DNA from: Candidatus Latescibacterota bacterium
Lineage (GTDB): Bacteria > Latescibacterota > UBA2968 > UBA8231
Direction of reading: 5' to 3'
NCBI GenBank assembly: GCA_007571365.1
Contig: RKRN01000254.1
Span: forward strand, 1-36,776
DNA length: 36,776 nt
Part shown: positions 8,126 to 16,902 of the stretch, one piece after another
Position numbering within the stretch: the stretch's first letter is position 1
Layout: each line of letters opens with the position of its first letter
Position numbers and translations under genes: made by a program
Notes under the pieces: model-generated
Told to the model about the DNA's origin: nothing
The model's input: the letters and a program-made list of their open reading frames with translations, nothing else
Databases searched by the model: none

Positions 8126-10066
8126 TTGCCATCGTCAGCGGCCCGAGTTTTCACGCCTAAAGCGCTGATCCTCGGCTGCCTGTTCACGTTTTTCGTGGCC
8201 GCGGGCGACTCGTATGGGGTCTTCTATCTGCGCGGCTCGTACATGACGCTCGGGACCAGCACGGTCGGGGCCCTGTTCTTGCTCTTTTTCCTCGCTGGCT
8301 TGATCAACCCGCTGCTCAAGCTGGTCCATCGGCGAGCGGGGCTAAACCGCGGCGAGTTGCTGCTCATCTATATAATGATGGTCATGGCCTCGCCCCTGCC
8401 GGTGTTTTTTGCCGGTCGGTTCATCGGCACGATTCTCACGCCCTTTTACTTTGCCACGCCAGAAAACGACTGGCACGCGCTCATCCAACCCCACATAGCC
8501 GACTGGTTGGAGCCGCGCGATTTGGCGGTTATGGGGCCTTTTTACGAGGGCTTGGAGCAGGGGCAGTCCATCCCGTGGGCTGGCTGGCTGCCGATGTTCG
8601 TGCGCTGGGCGCCGTTGGTGTGGGCTTTGTTCTTGGCGATGATTGCCGCGATGGCGATTCTGCGCAAGCAGTGGAACGACTACGAGCGGCTCACCTATCC
8701 GCTGGTCCAGGTGCCGATGGCCCTCACCGAACAGGACGCCGGCGGGCGCCGCATGGCCCCCTTCTGCAAAAACCCGGTGATGTGGGTAGGCTTTGCCGTG
8801 CCAGCCATCTGGGGTACGCTGCACGGGCTACACAATTACTTCCCGGCGACCGTGCCGATTGCCACCAATGTCGATCCCATCCACTTCATCCTGCCCATCT
8901 TCGACAACCTATCCGAACTGCAATTCAAATTTCGCTTCAACATTTTGGGCTTTTTCTACTTTCTCAAAACCGAAATCGCCTTCAGCCTGTGGTTTTTCAA
9001 TCTCTTCGCCAACGCCCTGCGCACCACATTCGCCGTTTTAGGCGTCACCAGTTCGGAGATGATGGGGGGTGGACACTCGATCGTCGACCCGATCCTCGTC
9101 CACCAGTCGATGGGCGGCATGTTGGTGCTGTTTCTATTTGGGCTGTTCGCGGCCCGCAAGCACCTGTGGGCGGTCTGCCGCAAGGCCCTGTGGGGCGACT
9201 CAACGGTGGATGACTCCGGCGAAATGCTCTCCTACCGGATGGCTGTACTCATCTTGCTGGGCAGCGGCGCGGTGATGATCGCGTGGCTCGCGCTGGCCGG
9301 CCTGCCCGTCTGGGTTGCCTTGGCCTTTCTCTTTACGGCGGCCGCGCTCTTGGTGGGGTTTACGCGCCTGATCGCCGAAGGCGGGCTTTCGGATGGTTCG
9401 GTCCCGGTCGGCTCGGCCGCCATTGTCGTTTCTGCTGTTGGCTCGTCGGCCATTGGAGCCCAAGGCTTGGTCGTGCTGGCGACGACCTATTTCTGGACGA
9501 CGGGCCGCAGTTTTGCCATGACGTCAGCCGCCAACAGCCTCAAGCTGGGCGAGGGGTTCGGCGGTTCCAAGCGCCCGCTGTTCTGGACGATGCTGTTGGC
9601 CATGGCGGTCGGGATGGTTTCGTCGATGTGGGTGGTGATAGAACTGGGCTACTCGTACGGGGCGCTCAACCTGAAAATTCCCGGCGGACAGCACGGGTTC
9701 TACGACTATGCCGCTGGCTTGATTCGCACGCCGAGCGAGCCGCATTTGTGGGGCTGGGTCAACACCGGGATTGGGGCCGGGGTGATGCTGCTGTTGATGT
9801 TGGCGCGCTGGTACTACGTTTGGTGGCCTCTGCATCCCCTCGGCTACCCCATCGGCCCCACCGGGATCATGGATCACCTCTGGTTCGATATGTTCTTGGC
9901 GTGGCTGATCAAAGTAGCGGTGCTGCGCTATGGTGGGGTGGCACTCTACCGCAAGACGCGCCCCTTTTTCATGGGCATGATTGCCGGGCACATCGTGCCG
10001 GGGGGCCTTTTTCTGTTCGTCGATCACTGTACCGGCATGGTCGGCAATGTGATTTTCTGGGGTTGA
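8126..10066 (+). CDS. DUF6785/DUF6784-type polytopic membrane protein
   Basis: Protein of 646 residues with many hydrophobic segments (about 12-14), a possible inner-membrane transporter. The sequence resembles the DUF6785 (N-terminal) plus DUF6784 (C-terminal) families that are abundant in Latescibacterota, Planctomycetes and relatives and are loosely compared with oligopeptide transporters. That assignment is from memory of family motifs such as LNRGELLLIYIMMVMASPLP and the C-terminal HPLGYPIG. I accept the TTG start at 8126 because it lies 3 bases after the upstream stop, has GGAG at a proper distance inside the upstream gene, and retains the first membrane segment; the next ATG would lose it. 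The short gap implies translational coupling with the beta-barrel gene. Substrate unknown. Confidence 0.75.
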   Translation: MPSSAARVFTPKALILGCLFTFFVAAGDSYGVFYLRGSYMTLGTSTVGALFLLFFLAGLINPLLKLVHRRAGLNRGELLLIYIMMVMASPLPVFFAGRFIGTILTPFYFATPENDWHALIQPHIADWLEPRDLAVMGPFYEGLEQGQSIPWAGWLPMFVRWAPLVWALFLAMIAAMAILRKQWNDYERLTYPLVQVPMALTEQDAGGRRMAPFCKNPVMWVGFAVPAIWGTLHGLHNYFPATVPIATNVDPIHFILPIFDNLSELQFKFRFNILGFFYFLKTEIAFSLWFFNLFANALRTTFAVLGVTSSEMMGGGHSIVDPILVHQSMGGMLVLFLFGLFAARKHLWAVCRKALWGDSTVDDSGEMLSYRMAVLILLGSGAVMIAWLALAGLPVWVALAFLFTAAALLVGFTRLIAEGGLSDGSVPVGSAAIVVSAVGSSAIGAQGLVVLATTYFWTTGRSFAMTSAANSLKLGEGFGGSKRPLFWTMLLAMAVGMVSSMWVVIELGYSYGALNLKIPGGQHGFYDYAAGLIRTPSEPHLWGWVNTGIGAGVMLLLMLARWYYVWWPLHPLGYPIGPTGIMDHLWFDMFLAWLIKVAVLRYGGVALYRKTRPFFMGMIAGHIVPGGLFLFVDHCTGMVGNVIFWG

Positions 10067-10092
10067 GGGTCTGGGTGAAAACGGGCTATATT
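10063..10092 (+). promoter_or_regulatory. Possible promoter before paralogue B
   Basis: TTGAGG (10063-10068), an 18-base spacer and TATATT (10087-10092) begin at the very end of the upstream gene. If used, the leader to the GTG at 10294 would be about 195 nt and would contain the WIPA-type repeat; the alternative TTG start at 10117 would lie about 18 nt downstream of the start site. Confidence 0.35.
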
Positions 10093-10202
10093 TCGCCATA
10101 AAATGAGGCCATTGTTTTGTCCGCGTTTAGAGTGCTGTTTTCAACTTGTAAGAAGCTGTCTAAAATTCCGCGAGGCCGTCCCTTACGTATAGGCAATACA
10201 GG

Positions 10203-10277
10203 CTGGATTCCCGCTTGTGTGCGAATGACGCGGCCAGCCAACAGGAACAACGCCGGCAGCAACTGGATTCCCGCTTG
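10203..10277. repeat. Dispersed 'WIPA'-type repeat, two copies of a 15-mer
   Basis: CTGGATTCCCGCTTG occurs at 10203-10217 and again at 10263-10277. The first copy is followed by GCGAATGACG, and the block ends in TTTTCAGCAGGCTGCTAG. Translated, the copies read WIPACVRMT and WIPACS, the hallmark of a common interspersed intergenic repeat in many bacterial genomes (often seen as WIPAFAGMT). It sits upstream of, and in frame with, the secreted protein gene. It is probably an intergenic insertion that may have altered that gene's leader. Confidence 0.6.
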
Positions 10278-10293
10278 CTCAACGCGACCCAAG

Positions 10294-12216
10294 GTGGGTT
10301 TTCAGCAGGCTGCTAGGGCACTGGTCGGGATCGCGTGGTTGGCCGCGGCCGCGGCGGGGGAGGTGCGGCAGTGGGAATTGGGCGGTGCGGGACGCTCTTG
10401 GCAGGGTGCTGAGCTGCATTCCACGGCCATCAGCTTTGATGCCGCCGGGGCCATTCAGCTAGTGGGTTTTAATCCCAACGACAACATCGTCCGGCAGCTA
10501 AGATGGACCGAGGGCTTTCCCTTGGACTTTATCAGCGAGGTGGCCGCGGCGCGGGTGTGGGACAACGTGCCCTTCAAGCAGACCAATGTGCCGCTGGTCG
10601 ATGGCGATGTGCAGACCTCCAGCGAAAATCGCTTCAAGGAGTTTGGGGTGCTGCAAGCGGGCCGGATCTTTTTCTTTGACTTGGGCACGCGCTTTCCCAT
10701 CAATCGCATCTCGTTTTTCCCGCGTCCAGCAGGGGCCGACAGCCGCGGGCGGCCCTTTGCCGACGATTTCATCCGCGGCTATAAAATTCAGGTCAGCGAC
10801 GGCGTGAGCTTCACGCCGGAAAATCTGCCGGTGTACAACCTGCTGACGCAGGTGGATTTCACCACCGAAAGCGTGGCGCAAATTCCCTTCCCCTTGCAAT
10901 TCGTCCGCTACATCCAGCTCAACGTTACTTCGACCAATCCCTTTGAGATCGCCGAGTTCGAGGTATACGGGGCGGGTTTTCCGCCGGGGGGGCGCTATCT
11001 GTCCAAGATCATCGACTTGGGTGAAGTGGCCAACTTCAGCCGCCTGCTGTGGGCGACCGAGACCTTGCGCCAGCAAGAGGGCCGTATTGATGTCGAGCCC
11101 ATGGCCGATGCAGACGTCGCCATTCGCATGCGCACGGGCCGCGACGATACGCCGCAGGTGTTTTACGAGATCGTCAATGTCTTCACCGGCGATGTGCAGG
11201 AAGTCTCGGAGGGCGATTACGGCAAGCTGGGCCTGAACGTGCGCGGCCCGGTCGAAGACGATCAAGTCAACTGGAGCGAGTGGTCGCCGCCCTTTGCCGA
11301 GTCTGGCCAGCGGATTGAGCTGCCCAGCCCGCGCCGTTTCTTCCAGCTCGAAATCGCACTTACCAGCCACTCCATCCTCGACGGTATACGGGTCAACTCG
11401 CTGGTGGTTGAGCACTCTATCCCGCCGCTGGCCCAGCAGCTCATAGGGGAAATTTCCGTGCTGGAAACCCCCCGCCCCTTGGGCAACAAGCCTCGAGTGC
11501 CGGCCGGTGCGCTGTCGACGTTTGCCTACGACATCCGCGCCGATATAAGCGAGACGGATGTGGGCTTTGACGCCTTGGAGATATTCACGCCCGCTAGGCC
11601 GCAGTTCCGGGAAATGTTCACCGGCGACCCGCCGGTCGCCGCCGCGCCCGATAGCGTCGTCGAGGGCGAGCAAAGCCTGAAGCTGTTCTTTTTTAGCCAA
11701 CGGCTGACGCACCAATCGCCGAGCGCGTTGCGCGTCGTCTTCGACGCCGAAGTTTTCGTTCAATCCACGTTCTTTCGCGCCCGGGTATTCGACACCCAGA
11801 GCGATGAAGCCCCACAGCAGGTCCTGCCCGGGGACGCTAATCCCACGGTCCTGACCAATGACTTGCGCGTGTTGACTACGGCCGCTTCGGCGCGCAACCT
11901 GCTCCCGTTTTTTGCCGTGCAGCCGACCGTGATGACGCCCAATGGAGACGGGATTAACGAGCGCGTCCGCATTGCCGGTACTTTGGTCCAGCTCCAGCAA
12001 CCTGTGCAGTTGACCGTGCGGATTTTTTCGCTGAGCGGTCAGCCGGTGCATACCTTGTTTGCGGGTGTGCGCGGCAGCGGCTCTTTTGCTTGGGAGTGGG
12101 ACGGCCGCGACGACAGCGGGCGCCCGGTTCCGGTGGGGCTATACCTCGCCGAGGTGACTGCCGACGCCGAGCGCACCCGCTTCACGCGCCTCGGTGCAGT
12201 GGGCGTTGCGTACTGA
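10294..12216 (+). CDS. Secreted discoidin-like/FlgD-type C-terminal domain protein (paralogue B)
   Basis: Protein of 640 residues from the GTG at 10294, chosen because it opens a signal-peptide-like stretch (GFQQAARALVGIAWLAAAAAG) just before the mature sequence EVRQWELGG, which aligns with EWWQLGG of paralogue A. It lacks an evident Shine-Dalgarno. The frame stays open back to a TTG at 10117 with GAGG upstream, which would add 59 residues made largely of translated repeat, so the start is uncertain. Domains follow paralogue A: a discoidin-like sheet (LVDGD, FFDLGTRFPINRISFFP), RTGRDD, RGPV, NWSEW, then an FlgD-like Ig domain (MTPNGDGINERV, WDGRD, GLYLAEV) and a terminal G-V-A-Y. It is probably a surface protein working with its paralogue and the beta-barrel protein. 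Sequence divergence is substantial, so the duplication is old. Confidence 0.78.
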   Translation: MGFQQAARALVGIAWLAAAAAGEVRQWELGGAGRSWQGAELHSTAISFDAAGAIQLVGFNPNDNIVRQLRWTEGFPLDFISEVAAARVWDNVPFKQTNVPLVDGDVQTSSENRFKEFGVLQAGRIFFFDLGTRFPINRISFFPRPAGADSRGRPFADDFIRGYKIQVSDGVSFTPENLPVYNLLTQVDFTTESVAQIPFPLQFVRYIQLNVTSTNPFEIAEFEVYGAGFPPGGRYLSKIIDLGEVANFSRLLWATETLRQQEGRIDVEPMADADVAIRMRTGRDDTPQVFYEIVNVFTGDVQEVSEGDYGKLGLNVRGPVEDDQVNWSEWSPPFAESGQRIELPSPRRFFQLEIALTSHSILDGIRVNSLVVEHSIPPLAQQLIGEISVLETPRPLGNKPRVPAGALSTFAYDIRADISETDVGFDALEIFTPARPQFREMFTGDPPVAAAPDSVVEGEQSLKLFFFSQRLTHQSPSALRVVFDAEVFVQSTFFRARVFDTQSDEAPQQVLPGDANPTVLTNDLRVLTTAASARNLLPFFAVQPTVMTPNGDGINERVRIAGTLVQLQQPVQLTVRIFSLSGQPVHTLFAGVRGSGSFAWEWDGRDDSGRPVPVGLYLAEVTADAERTRFTRLGAVGVAY

Positions 12217-12229
12217 TTACTGATGTTCT

Positions 12230-12253
12230 GTCCAGCAAGGCCCGTTTGCGGAC
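12230..12253 (+). terminator. Hairpin shortly after paralogue B
   Basis: GTCC-A-GCAA, a 7-nt loop, then TTGCGGAC gives an 8-bp stem with one bulged A, starting 13 bases past the stop codon. There is no T tract, so factor-independent termination is doubtful. It may simply stabilise the 3' end. The rest of 12254-12364 shows no gene, only A+T-rich sequence with a TATAGCTATA palindrome at 12351-12360. Confidence 0.3.
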
Positions 12254-12364
12254 TTGACAGAGCGGCTGGCCGCCTTGGCAGAATCATGCAGCATAAAAAA
12301 TGAAACCGCACGGGAATGAATAGAATCAAGCGATGGTCTAACTAATGATATATAGCTATAGCAG

Positions 12365-12380
12365 AACTGACCAGTCAGTT
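12365..12380. promoter_or_regulatory. Perfect palindromic operator beside the efflux promoter
   Basis: AACTGAC-CA-GTCAGTT: 7-bp arms with perfect complementarity around a 2-bp centre, ending 2 bases before the -35 box at 12383. Paired TGAC/GTCA half-sites of this size are the kind of site often bound by TetR-family dimers, which commonly control RND pumps. A TetR gene is present at 29500-30072, but a direct link is only inferred. A related 9-base half-site (CTGGTCAGT) occurs at 16913-16921 before the second permease. Confidence 0.55.
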
Positions 12381-12382
12381 TT

Positions 12383-12411
12383 TTGACAAAGATCGAAGCC
12401 TCATCTATACT
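12383..12411 (+). promoter_or_regulatory. Strong sigma70-type promoter of the efflux operon
   Basis: TTGACA (12383-12388, consensus), a 17-base spacer and TATACT (12406-12411, one mismatch). A start near 12418 would give a leader of about 25 nt to the GTG mini-ORF at 12444 and 60 nt to the adaptor ATG at 12479. It is the best promoter-like sequence found in the window. Confidence 0.75.
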
Positions 12412-12443
12412 TTTTGGCGACACCCGCCGAAGAAAGGAATCCC

Positions 12444-12482
12444 GTGAACAAGGCACATACCACTAGGGGCTGCTCCTTATGA
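12444..12482 (+). CDS. Possible 12-residue leader peptide coupled to the adaptor gene
   Basis: GTG at 12444 has a good Shine-Dalgarno (AAAGGAA, 12433-12439) and encodes MNKAHTTRGCSL. Its TGA (12480-12482) overlaps the ATG of the adaptor gene at 12479 (ATGA). The adaptor's own start has only a modest AGGGG upstream, so ribosomes finishing the mini-ORF could feed it. Alternatively it is chance, and the AAAGGAA is incidental. The peptide has no recognisable relatives. Confidence 0.35.
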   Translation: MNKAHTTRGCSL

Positions 12483-13765
12483 TACGCCAATATGCGCTGT
12501 ACATCGGCAGCGTCTTACTGCTTGCGCTAGGTTGCGGCGAGGAGCAAGACGCACAAGGCACCCAGCGCGGCGGTTGGGGCGGGCGCACGGCAGCGGCCAT
12601 TCCGGTCAAAGGCGAAAAGGTCGTGCGTGGCGACATGAACGCCTACATCGAGACGTACTCCCGCCTCGAAGCCGAACGCCGCGTCAGCGTCTTGGCACGC
12701 ACGACCGGGCTCGCCGAAGTGCTCGCGGCCGAAGAGGGCGACTTAGTGCGCCAAGGCCAAGTGATGGTCCGCCTCAACAAGGACGAGCTGAGTCTAAACT
12801 TGCGCCAAACCGAGGATGCTTTGGCCGACGCCCGCGCTAATTACGACCGCATTAAGGCCCTACACGAGCGCAGCATGGTCAGCCAGTCCGAATATGAGGC
12901 GGCTCACCTCCGCTTAGACAACGCCAAGATCGCTCTCGAAGAAGCCCAGCTCAATCTCGCGTACGCGGACGTTACCGCGCCGATTGCTGGCGTCGTCACC
13001 CAGCGGTTGGTCGAAGTGGGCGATCTAGTGCGCGGCAATCAAGAAGTTTTCGTCATCGCCGACCGCGACCCGCTGTTGGTGCGCATCTTCGCGCCCGAGC
13101 AGCGCATGTACCAGTTGCACCCCGGCCAACAAGCGAACATCGCGGTTGAAGCCCTGCCCGACACGAGCTTCCGCGGCCGCATCCGCATGATTAGTCCAGA
13201 GGTCGATCCCGCCAGCGGCACCGTCAAAGTCACGCTCGAGGTTGCCAGCAACGGCTTGCTCAAACCGGGGATGTTCGCCACGGTGCGCATTATTACCGAG
13301 CGGCGGCCCCAGACCTTGATCATCCCCAAGAAGGCCCTAATCCTCGAAACCGACGAGGACGACGTCTTTCTCATCGACGACGGCACCGTGCGCCGAGTCG
13401 CCGTTGAGTTGGGCTTTGTCGAGGGCGATCAAGTCGAGATCGTCGCCGGCCTCCAAGAAGGCGACCAAGTAGTGACCGTTGGCCACGAGGGTCTCAAGGA
13501 CGGTGCGGCCGTGCGGTTGGCCGGCGAGGGCTTACCGCCGCCAGAAGAATTGGCCGCCTCAGAGTCCTCTGGCCCCGGCGGCCGCGGCTTCGGTCCGCCC
13601 GGAGCTAGGGGCGGCCTGTCCGACAGCTTGCGCCAAGTCATCGCCGAGTACCGCCGTGCGGGCAAACCTTTGCCCGACAGCTTGCGCCAAGTCCTGCGCG
13701 CCATGCGCGAGCAAGGCGGCGGGCCGCCGTCAGGGCGCTGGCAAGGTAGGGGTAGAGGCCAGTGA
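12479..13765 (+). CDS. RND efflux periplasmic adaptor (membrane fusion) lipoprotein
   Basis: Protein of 428 residues of the AcrA/HlyD-type adaptor family, which bridges an inner-membrane RND pump and an outer-membrane channel. The N-terminus is a lipoprotein signal with lipobox L-A-L-G-C (Cys 19). Next come the barrel-sandwich half-motif (GLAEVLAAEEGDLVRQGQ), a helical hairpin rich in Leu/Ala, its returning half (ADVTAPIAGVVTQRLVEVGD) and a beta-barrel region (LKPGMFATVRI). The C-terminal tail is Gly/Pro/Arg-rich and carries two SLRQV units 18 residues apart, encoded by a 20-bp exact DNA repeat. It overlaps the permease gene by 4 bases (GTGA), so the two are translated together. No TolC-like channel gene is present in the window. 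Confidence 0.92.
   Translation: MIRQYALYIGSVLLLALGCGEEQDAQGTQRGGWGGRTAAAIPVKGEKVVRGDMNAYIETYSRLEAERRVSVLARTTGLAEVLAAEEGDLVRQGQVMVRLNKDELSLNLRQTEDALADARANYDRIKALHERSMVSQSEYEAAHLRLDNAKIALEEAQLNLAYADVTAPIAGVVTQRLVEVGDLVRGNQEVFVIADRDPLLVRIFAPEQRMYQLHPGQQANIAVEALPDTSFRGRIRMISPEVDPASGTVKVTLEVASNGLLKPGMFATVRIITERRPQTLIIPKKALILETDEDDVFLIDDGTVRRVAVELGFVEGDQVEIVAGLQEGDQVVTVGHEGLKDGAAVRLAGEGLPPPEELAASESSGPGGRGFGPPGARGGLSDSLRQVIAEYRRAGKPLPDSLRQVLRAMREQGGGPPSGRWQGRGRGQ
13620..13693 (+). repeat. 20-bp direct repeat in the adaptor tail
   Basis: CCGACAGCTTGCGCCAAGTC occurs at 13620-13639 and 13674-13693, an in-frame offset of 54 bases, duplicating the peptide D-S-L-R-Q-V in the low-complexity C-terminus. 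Confidence 0.7.
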
Positions 13766-16700
13766 AACTAGTCGAATTTTCCACGCGCCGCCGCGTCACG
13801 GTGGCGATGCTGATGGTGGCGATTGTCGCCTTTGGCGGCGTGGGTTTTTCGCGCCTAGCCGTCAACCTCCTGCCCGACATCACCTATCCCACCATCACCG
13901 TCCGCACCGAATACGAGGGCGTAGCTCCGCTCGAAATCGAACGCCTGATTTCCGAGCCGGTCGAAGGCTTGGTCGGCGTGGTCAGCAACGTAGTCCGGGT
14001 CTCGTCGATTTCGCGCCCGGGCATCTCGGATGTGGTCGTCGAATTTGGCTGGGGCACCAACATGGATTTTGCCTCGCTCGACATCCGCGAAAAGCTCGAC
14101 TTGGCCAACCTGCCACGCGATGCTAGCAAGCCCATCCTCTTGCGCTTCGACCCCTCGCTCGACCCCATAATGCGCTTGGCGTTTTACGGCAATTTGAGCC
14201 TGATGGAGATGCGGCGCGTCGCCGAAGAGCGGCTGCGCCCCGACCTCGAAAGCCTCGAAGGCGTAGCCGCTGTCCGCATCAACGGCGGCCTCGAAGAAGA
14301 AATTCAAGTCGAGGTCGAAGCCCAGCGTCTGGCCCACCTCGGCATTTCCATCAACCAAGTTACGAGTCGCCTCGCCGCCGAAAACGTCAACCTGACCGGC
14401 GGTGTGCTCAAAGACGGCGAAGCCGAATTCCTCGTCCGCACCCTCAACGAGTTCCAAGGCATCGACGAAATCGGCGAAATCGTCATCGGTCAGATCGATC
14501 GCGCACCGATCAAGCTCAAGGACGTAGGGCGCGTCTTCCGCGGCCACCGCGAGCGCGATCTCGTAACCCGCATCAACGGCCGCGAGGGCGTCGAAGTTTC
14601 GGTCTTCAAGGAAGGAGACGCCAACACCGTCCAAGTCAGCGCGGCCGTCCAAGAGCGCTTAGACGAATTTCTCGCCGAGAATGCCACGTTGCTCCAAGAC
14701 AGCGGCATGGAAGTGGTCTTCAACCAAGCGACCTTTATCCAACAGGCCGTTGACGAGGTGCTCAACACCGCCATCCTCGGCGGCATCCTCGCCGTCATCG
14801 TGCTCTTTCTCTTTCTCCGCGACCTCAAGAGTACAGCCATCATCAGCCTCTCGATTCCCCTCTCGGTAGTAGCGACCTTTTTCCTCATGTTCGGCTCGGA
14901 CGTCAGCCTCAACATCATGTCGCTGGGCGGGCTGGCTTTGGGGGTCGGGATGCTAGTTGACAACTCCATTGTGGTCTTGGAAAGCGTACAGCGCTACCGC
15001 GGTCAAGGGCTCAATGTCTTGGCTGCGGCCGTGCGCGGTGCCAGTGAGGTCGGCCGCGCCGTCATCGCCGCCACCACCACCACCATCTGCGTGTTTTTGC
15101 CCATCGTCTTTGTCGAGGGCGTCGCCGGCCAACTCTTCCGCGATCAGGCCCTGACCGTCACCTATTCGCTGGTCGCCTCGCTCGTGGTCGCCTTGATGCT
15201 GATCCCCATGCTCTCGTCGCTAAGCCTCGAAAGCATGATTGCCGAGCGCGAAGAGATCGGCCCCAAACGCGGCCTCCAAGGCCCGGCGCTGCTGATCCGG
15301 CTGATTCGCGCCCTAGCGTGCGGAGCGGGCCGCGTCTTCTCGATTCTGCTCTTCCCGCTATACTGGCTTTTCGATCTCGTCTTCAACGCGCTCAACAAAG
15401 CGTATCCGCTCCTTTTGGGTTGGGCACTGCGGCGGCGTCTGATCGTCCTCGCCATCTTTATTGCAATAGGGGCCTTAGTCCTCGAGCGAGCGAGCGGCTT
15501 GGGGGTGGAGCTGATCCCGGAGATGAGCCAAGGCGAATTCCTCGTCGATTTGGAATGGCGCGCTGGCTCCCCGCTGGAGCAGACGGCCGCCCAAGTCGCC
15601 GCCATCGACCGGCAGGTGCGCGGTCTCAACGGCATCGCCTCGGTCTTTGCCCTCGTCGGCAGCAGCGCCCAAGCCGGTGGTACGGCCGCCGACAAAAAGG
15701 AGCACACCGCCCATCTCCACGTGCGGCTCGCGCCAGCAGTCGGCGAAGAAGCGGCCATCGAAGCAGTGCGCGATCTGCTCGGCAATATCCCCGACCTGAA
15801 GTTCAAATTTTCGCGGCCCACTTATTTTTCTCTTCGCACCCCGATAGAGGTGGAAATCAGCGGCTATAGCCTGAGCACCCTCGAGCTGTTGGCCGCCGAA
15901 GCGGTCGATCGCCTGCACACCATTGCCGGGTTGACCGACATCCGTTCGAGCACGGCCGGCGGCCAACCCGAAGTCCAGATCGTCTTCGATCGCCGGCGCG
16001 TCGCCGAGTTGGGTACCACCGTGCAGAATATCGGCGAGCTGTTGCGCAACAAGCTGCAAGGCGATGTAGCCACCGAGTTGGCGCGCCGCGACCGCAAGGT
16101 CGATATCCGGGTCCGTGCCCTCGACGAGGAGCGCCAGACCGTCGCCGACCTCAAGCAGATGGTCGTCAGCCCGGCCTCCTACCCGGTGCCGGTGGCCCTC
16201 GAATCGGTCGCCGACGTGCGGGCTGTGGATGGCCCGGCCGAAATACGTCGCCTCGACCAAGAGCGCGTCGCCGTTATCTCGGCCAACCTCGACGGCCGCG
16301 ATCTGGGCGGCGTAGTAGCAGAGATCGAAGCCACCCTCGCCGACTTGCCCCTGCCCGAGGGCTTTGCCGTGTCGATCGGCGGTCAGAACGAGGAAATGGT
16401 CCGCTCCTTTGACAGCATGAAATTCGCCCTGCTATTGGCCGTATTCTTGGTCTATTTGGTGATGGCCTCGCAATTTGAATCGCTTTTGCACCCGCTGGTC
16501 ATCATGTTCACCATTCCCCTCGGGCTGATCGGCAGCGCCCTCGGCCTGCTCGCAACCGGCACCACCATCAGCGTAGTGGTGCTCATTGGCCTCATTATGC
16601 TCGCCGGTATTGTCGTCAACAACGCCATCGTACTCGTCGATTATATCAACCGCCTGCGCCGCGACGAGGGGATGGAAAAATTCGCCGCCGTGCTACGCGC

Positions 16701-16902
16701 CGGCACGGTGCGCTTCCGGCCCATTCTAATGACGACCTCTACTACGGTCCTCGGGCTGTTGCCCATGGCCTTGGGCCTGGGCGAGGGGGCCGAAATCCGC
16801 ACGCCCATGGCCATTACCGTCATCGGCGGGCTGTTGGTATCCACCCTGCTGACTCTGGTGCTCATTCCCGTAGTCTACACCCTAATGGACCGCAGCAATT
16901 AA
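13762..16902 (+). CDS. RND-family efflux permease (AcrB/HAE1-like), first copy
   Basis: Protein of 1046 residues, the normal length for a hydrophobic/amphiphilic efflux RND pump of the inner membrane driven by proton entry. The sequence opens with the typical first helix (STRRRVTVAMLMVAIVAFGGVGF) and porter-domain motif (LLPDITYPTITVRTEYEG). TM4 reads GVGMLVDNSIVVLES, so the Asp pair of AcrB is D-N here. TM10 reads AGIVVNNAIVLVDYIN. Two large periplasmic loops follow TM1 and TM7 as expected. The GTG start overlaps the adaptor stop (GTGA). It probably forms a tripartite pump with the adaptor and an outer-membrane channel encoded elsewhere. Substrate cannot be predicted from sequence. Confidence 0.93.
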   Translation: MKLVEFSTRRRVTVAMLMVAIVAFGGVGFSRLAVNLLPDITYPTITVRTEYEGVAPLEIERLISEPVEGLVGVVSNVVRVSSISRPGISDVVVEFGWGTNMDFASLDIREKLDLANLPRDASKPILLRFDPSLDPIMRLAFYGNLSLMEMRRVAEERLRPDLESLEGVAAVRINGGLEEEIQVEVEAQRLAHLGISINQVTSRLAAENVNLTGGVLKDGEAEFLVRTLNEFQGIDEIGEIVIGQIDRAPIKLKDVGRVFRGHRERDLVTRINGREGVEVSVFKEGDANTVQVSAAVQERLDEFLAENATLLQDSGMEVVFNQATFIQQAVDEVLNTAILGGILAVIVLFLFLRDLKSTAIISLSIPLSVVATFFLMFGSDVSLNIMSLGGLALGVGMLVDNSIVVLESVQRYRGQGLNVLAAAVRGASEVGRAVIAATTTTICVFLPIVFVEGVAGQLFRDQALTVTYSLVASLVVALMLIPMLSSLSLESMIAEREEIGPKRGLQGPALLIRLIRALACGAGRVFSILLFPLYWLFDLVFNALNKAYPLLLGWALRRRLIVLAIFIAIGALVLERASGLGVELIPEMSQGEFLVDLEWRAGSPLEQTAAQVAAIDRQVRGLNGIASVFALVGSSAQAGGTAADKKEHTAHLHVRLAPAVGEEAAIEAVRDLLGNIPDLKFKFSRPTYFSLRTPIEVEISGYSLSTLELLAAEAVDRLHTIAGLTDIRSSTAGGQPEVQIVFDRRRVAELGTTVQNIGELLRNKLQGDVATELARRDRKVDIRVRALDEERQTVADLKQMVVSPASYPVPVALESVADVRAVDGPAEIRRLDQERVAVISANLDGRDLGGVVAEIEATLADLPLPEGFAVSIGGQNEEMVRSFDSMKFALLLAVFLVYLVMASQFESLLHPLVIMFTIPLGLIGSALGLLATGTTISVVVLIGLIMLAGIVVNNAIVLVDYINRLRRDEGMEKFAAVLRAGTVRFRPILMTTSTTVLGLLPMALGLGEGAEIRTPMAITVIGGLLVSTLLTLVLIPVVYTLMDRSN

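Noticed and set aside
10498-12051. Minus-strand open frame of 517 codons
   Set aside because: Antisense of the FlgD-type secreted protein; composition is shadow-like (His/Arg/Gln-rich) and there is no ribosome site.
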